NCBI GenBank assembly: GCA_039105265.1
Contig: JAPFFF010000336.1
Span: 1 to 25,786, forward strand
Direction of reading: 5' to 3'
Length of the DNA stretch: 25,786 bases
From: Tritrichomonas musculus
Lineage: Eukaryota; Parabasalia; Tritrichomonadida; Tritrichomonadidae
Positions 24,911 through 25,786 of this stretch are shown here, piece after piece; the first letter of the stretch is position 1, and each line of letters begins with the position of its first letter. A program made the position numbers and the translations under genes. The notes beneath the pieces were generated by a model. That model was not told the DNA's origin, did no database searches, and saw nothing but the letters and a program-made list of their open reading frames with translations.

Positions 24911-25786
24911 ATTGATTAACACAATTTTTTTAATGCAATCATAATCAATAAAAAGGTGCGAGAACTAAATATACAAAAAATAACCGTTTTATAATTTTTC
25001 AAATATCTCATAATATTTTAAATATTTTATACTATTTAAAATAAATATAATATATATTTATTGTATAATAATTAAAAAATAATATTTTATTTCTGGAACC
25101 TCATTATAGATACTGAAAAATGCATATCTATTTTGGGGAACAAAAAACTAAATAATTCAATAAATAATTGTTATTTTTGTTTGATAGATGCTTATTAATG
25201 TTTTTAATTATATCAGAAATCTTTATAAATGATAAAATTAAGATTTTATATTAATTTAGCTGAGATATATTTAAAACACAATCAAAAAACTAATATTTTA
25301 AAAATATCTCAATTTTTTTTTGTTTCTATGGGGATAACTACTTATAATTTTACTGCATTTTTTATTTGTATTATTATATTTTTAAATGAAATGAAATGGC
25401 TCGGGAGACGCCATTTTAGTTTTTTTAAATCAAATTCAGAGAAGTAGGATTTATTCCTCTCAATTGCATTCAATTTACAAAATTTAATAAAAAAGTATAG
25501 ATATTTGATATTTCAAGTTGAAAAGAACATATAGTAATTTTACATATTATTTGATACATGATATATTATGCAAAAAAATCATTTTCGTTGAGTTTTGGAT
25601 GAGTCAGTCGAAATATTAAAATCAACATATCTTTATTAAATTTTATATAAATTGGGAATGTAATGCATTATTTCGGTTTATATCAACAATATATTTCTTA
25701 TTAAGCTTGAAATTCCTCATTTAAATCTAAATTTGGCAAATAAAAAGCTTTTTTATTTTTGAAGTTCCCATGTAAAAAATGGCCCT

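Larger units (their letters stand above)
23153..25786. other. 2.6-kb gene-poor AT-rich region
   Basis: There is no ORF with convincing protein character. A 72-codon ORF at 25229-25447 follows local composition and is not accepted. Contents worth naming are listed separately: a T tract, a perfect 26-nt hairpin, a pair of 16-bp inverted repeats 942 bp apart end to end, and a 14-bp direct repeat. No tRNA, rRNA or snRNA signature was recognised by eye. Confidence 0.6.

Noticed and set aside
25229-25447. 72-codon ORF with a hydrophobic middle
   Set aside because: Ile/Phe/Lys-rich composition equals random translation of this AT-rich DNA; no initiator close upstream and no recognisable motif.
23153-25786. 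Search for tRNA, 5S rRNA or spliceosomal RNA genes
   Set aside because: No B-box-like GGTTCGAATCC or conserved snRNA core seen by eye; a covariance-model scan would settle it.
1-25786. CRISPR arrays, operons or bacterial-type defence systems
   Set aside because: The genes and signals are eukaryotic; the tandem repeats present are in-frame protein repeats with no spacer structure.

Overview
The window looks like nuclear DNA of a flagellated parabasalid, most likely a Tritrichomonas-like species. The DNA is very AT-rich and the genes are long and mostly single-exon. Coding regions carry Asn/Ser/Glu/Lys low-complexity tracts. Intergenic DNA is punctuated by 18-22 nt pure T tracts. Several starts lie 3-20 nt downstream of TCATT, which fits the trichomonad initiator consensus (TCA+1Y[T/A]). 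Flagellar families are present (MKS1, a CFAP97-type domain). The species is inferred from these features, not proven.

Layout, left to right on the + strand: the 3' part of an MKS1/B9-domain transition-zone gene (1-1157); a small predicted secreted or ER-resident protein ending in KKEL (1618-1998); a CK1/TTBK-type kinase (2307-3179); a 2707-residue BEACH-family scaffold with a lectin-like domain, PH-like domain and WD propeller but a BEACH domain that seems collapsed (3396-11519); a short doubtful ORF (11868-12107); a ubiquitin-fold-like protein (12741-13307); a 1203-residue protein with a CFAP97/hemingway-like head and a long acidic repetitive tail (14271-17882); and a CCDC6-like coiled-coil protein (18473-19306). 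Convergent to these, on the - strand, is a WDR11 homologue (19520-23140). The last 2.6 kb (23153-25786) holds no convincing gene but contains a perfect 26-nt hairpin and a 942-bp interval bounded by 16-bp perfect inverted repeats.

The genes do not form an operon; each appears to have its own start signal. Three of them (MKS1, the CFAP97-like gene, WDR11) belong to families linked to cilia or flagella, and BEACH and WDR11 proteins act in membrane traffic. Neighbourhood alone does not show that they work together.

The points most worth a second look are: (1) the BEACH protein lacking most of its BEACH domain; (2) a 14-residue amphipathic motif recurring nine times in the disordered tail of the CFAP97-like protein; (3) the WDR11 gene, whose conserved N-terminus has no AUG; (4) a GC-rich codon island of about 240 bp inside the AT-rich BEACH gene; and (5) the candidate inverted-repeat element at 23969-24910.
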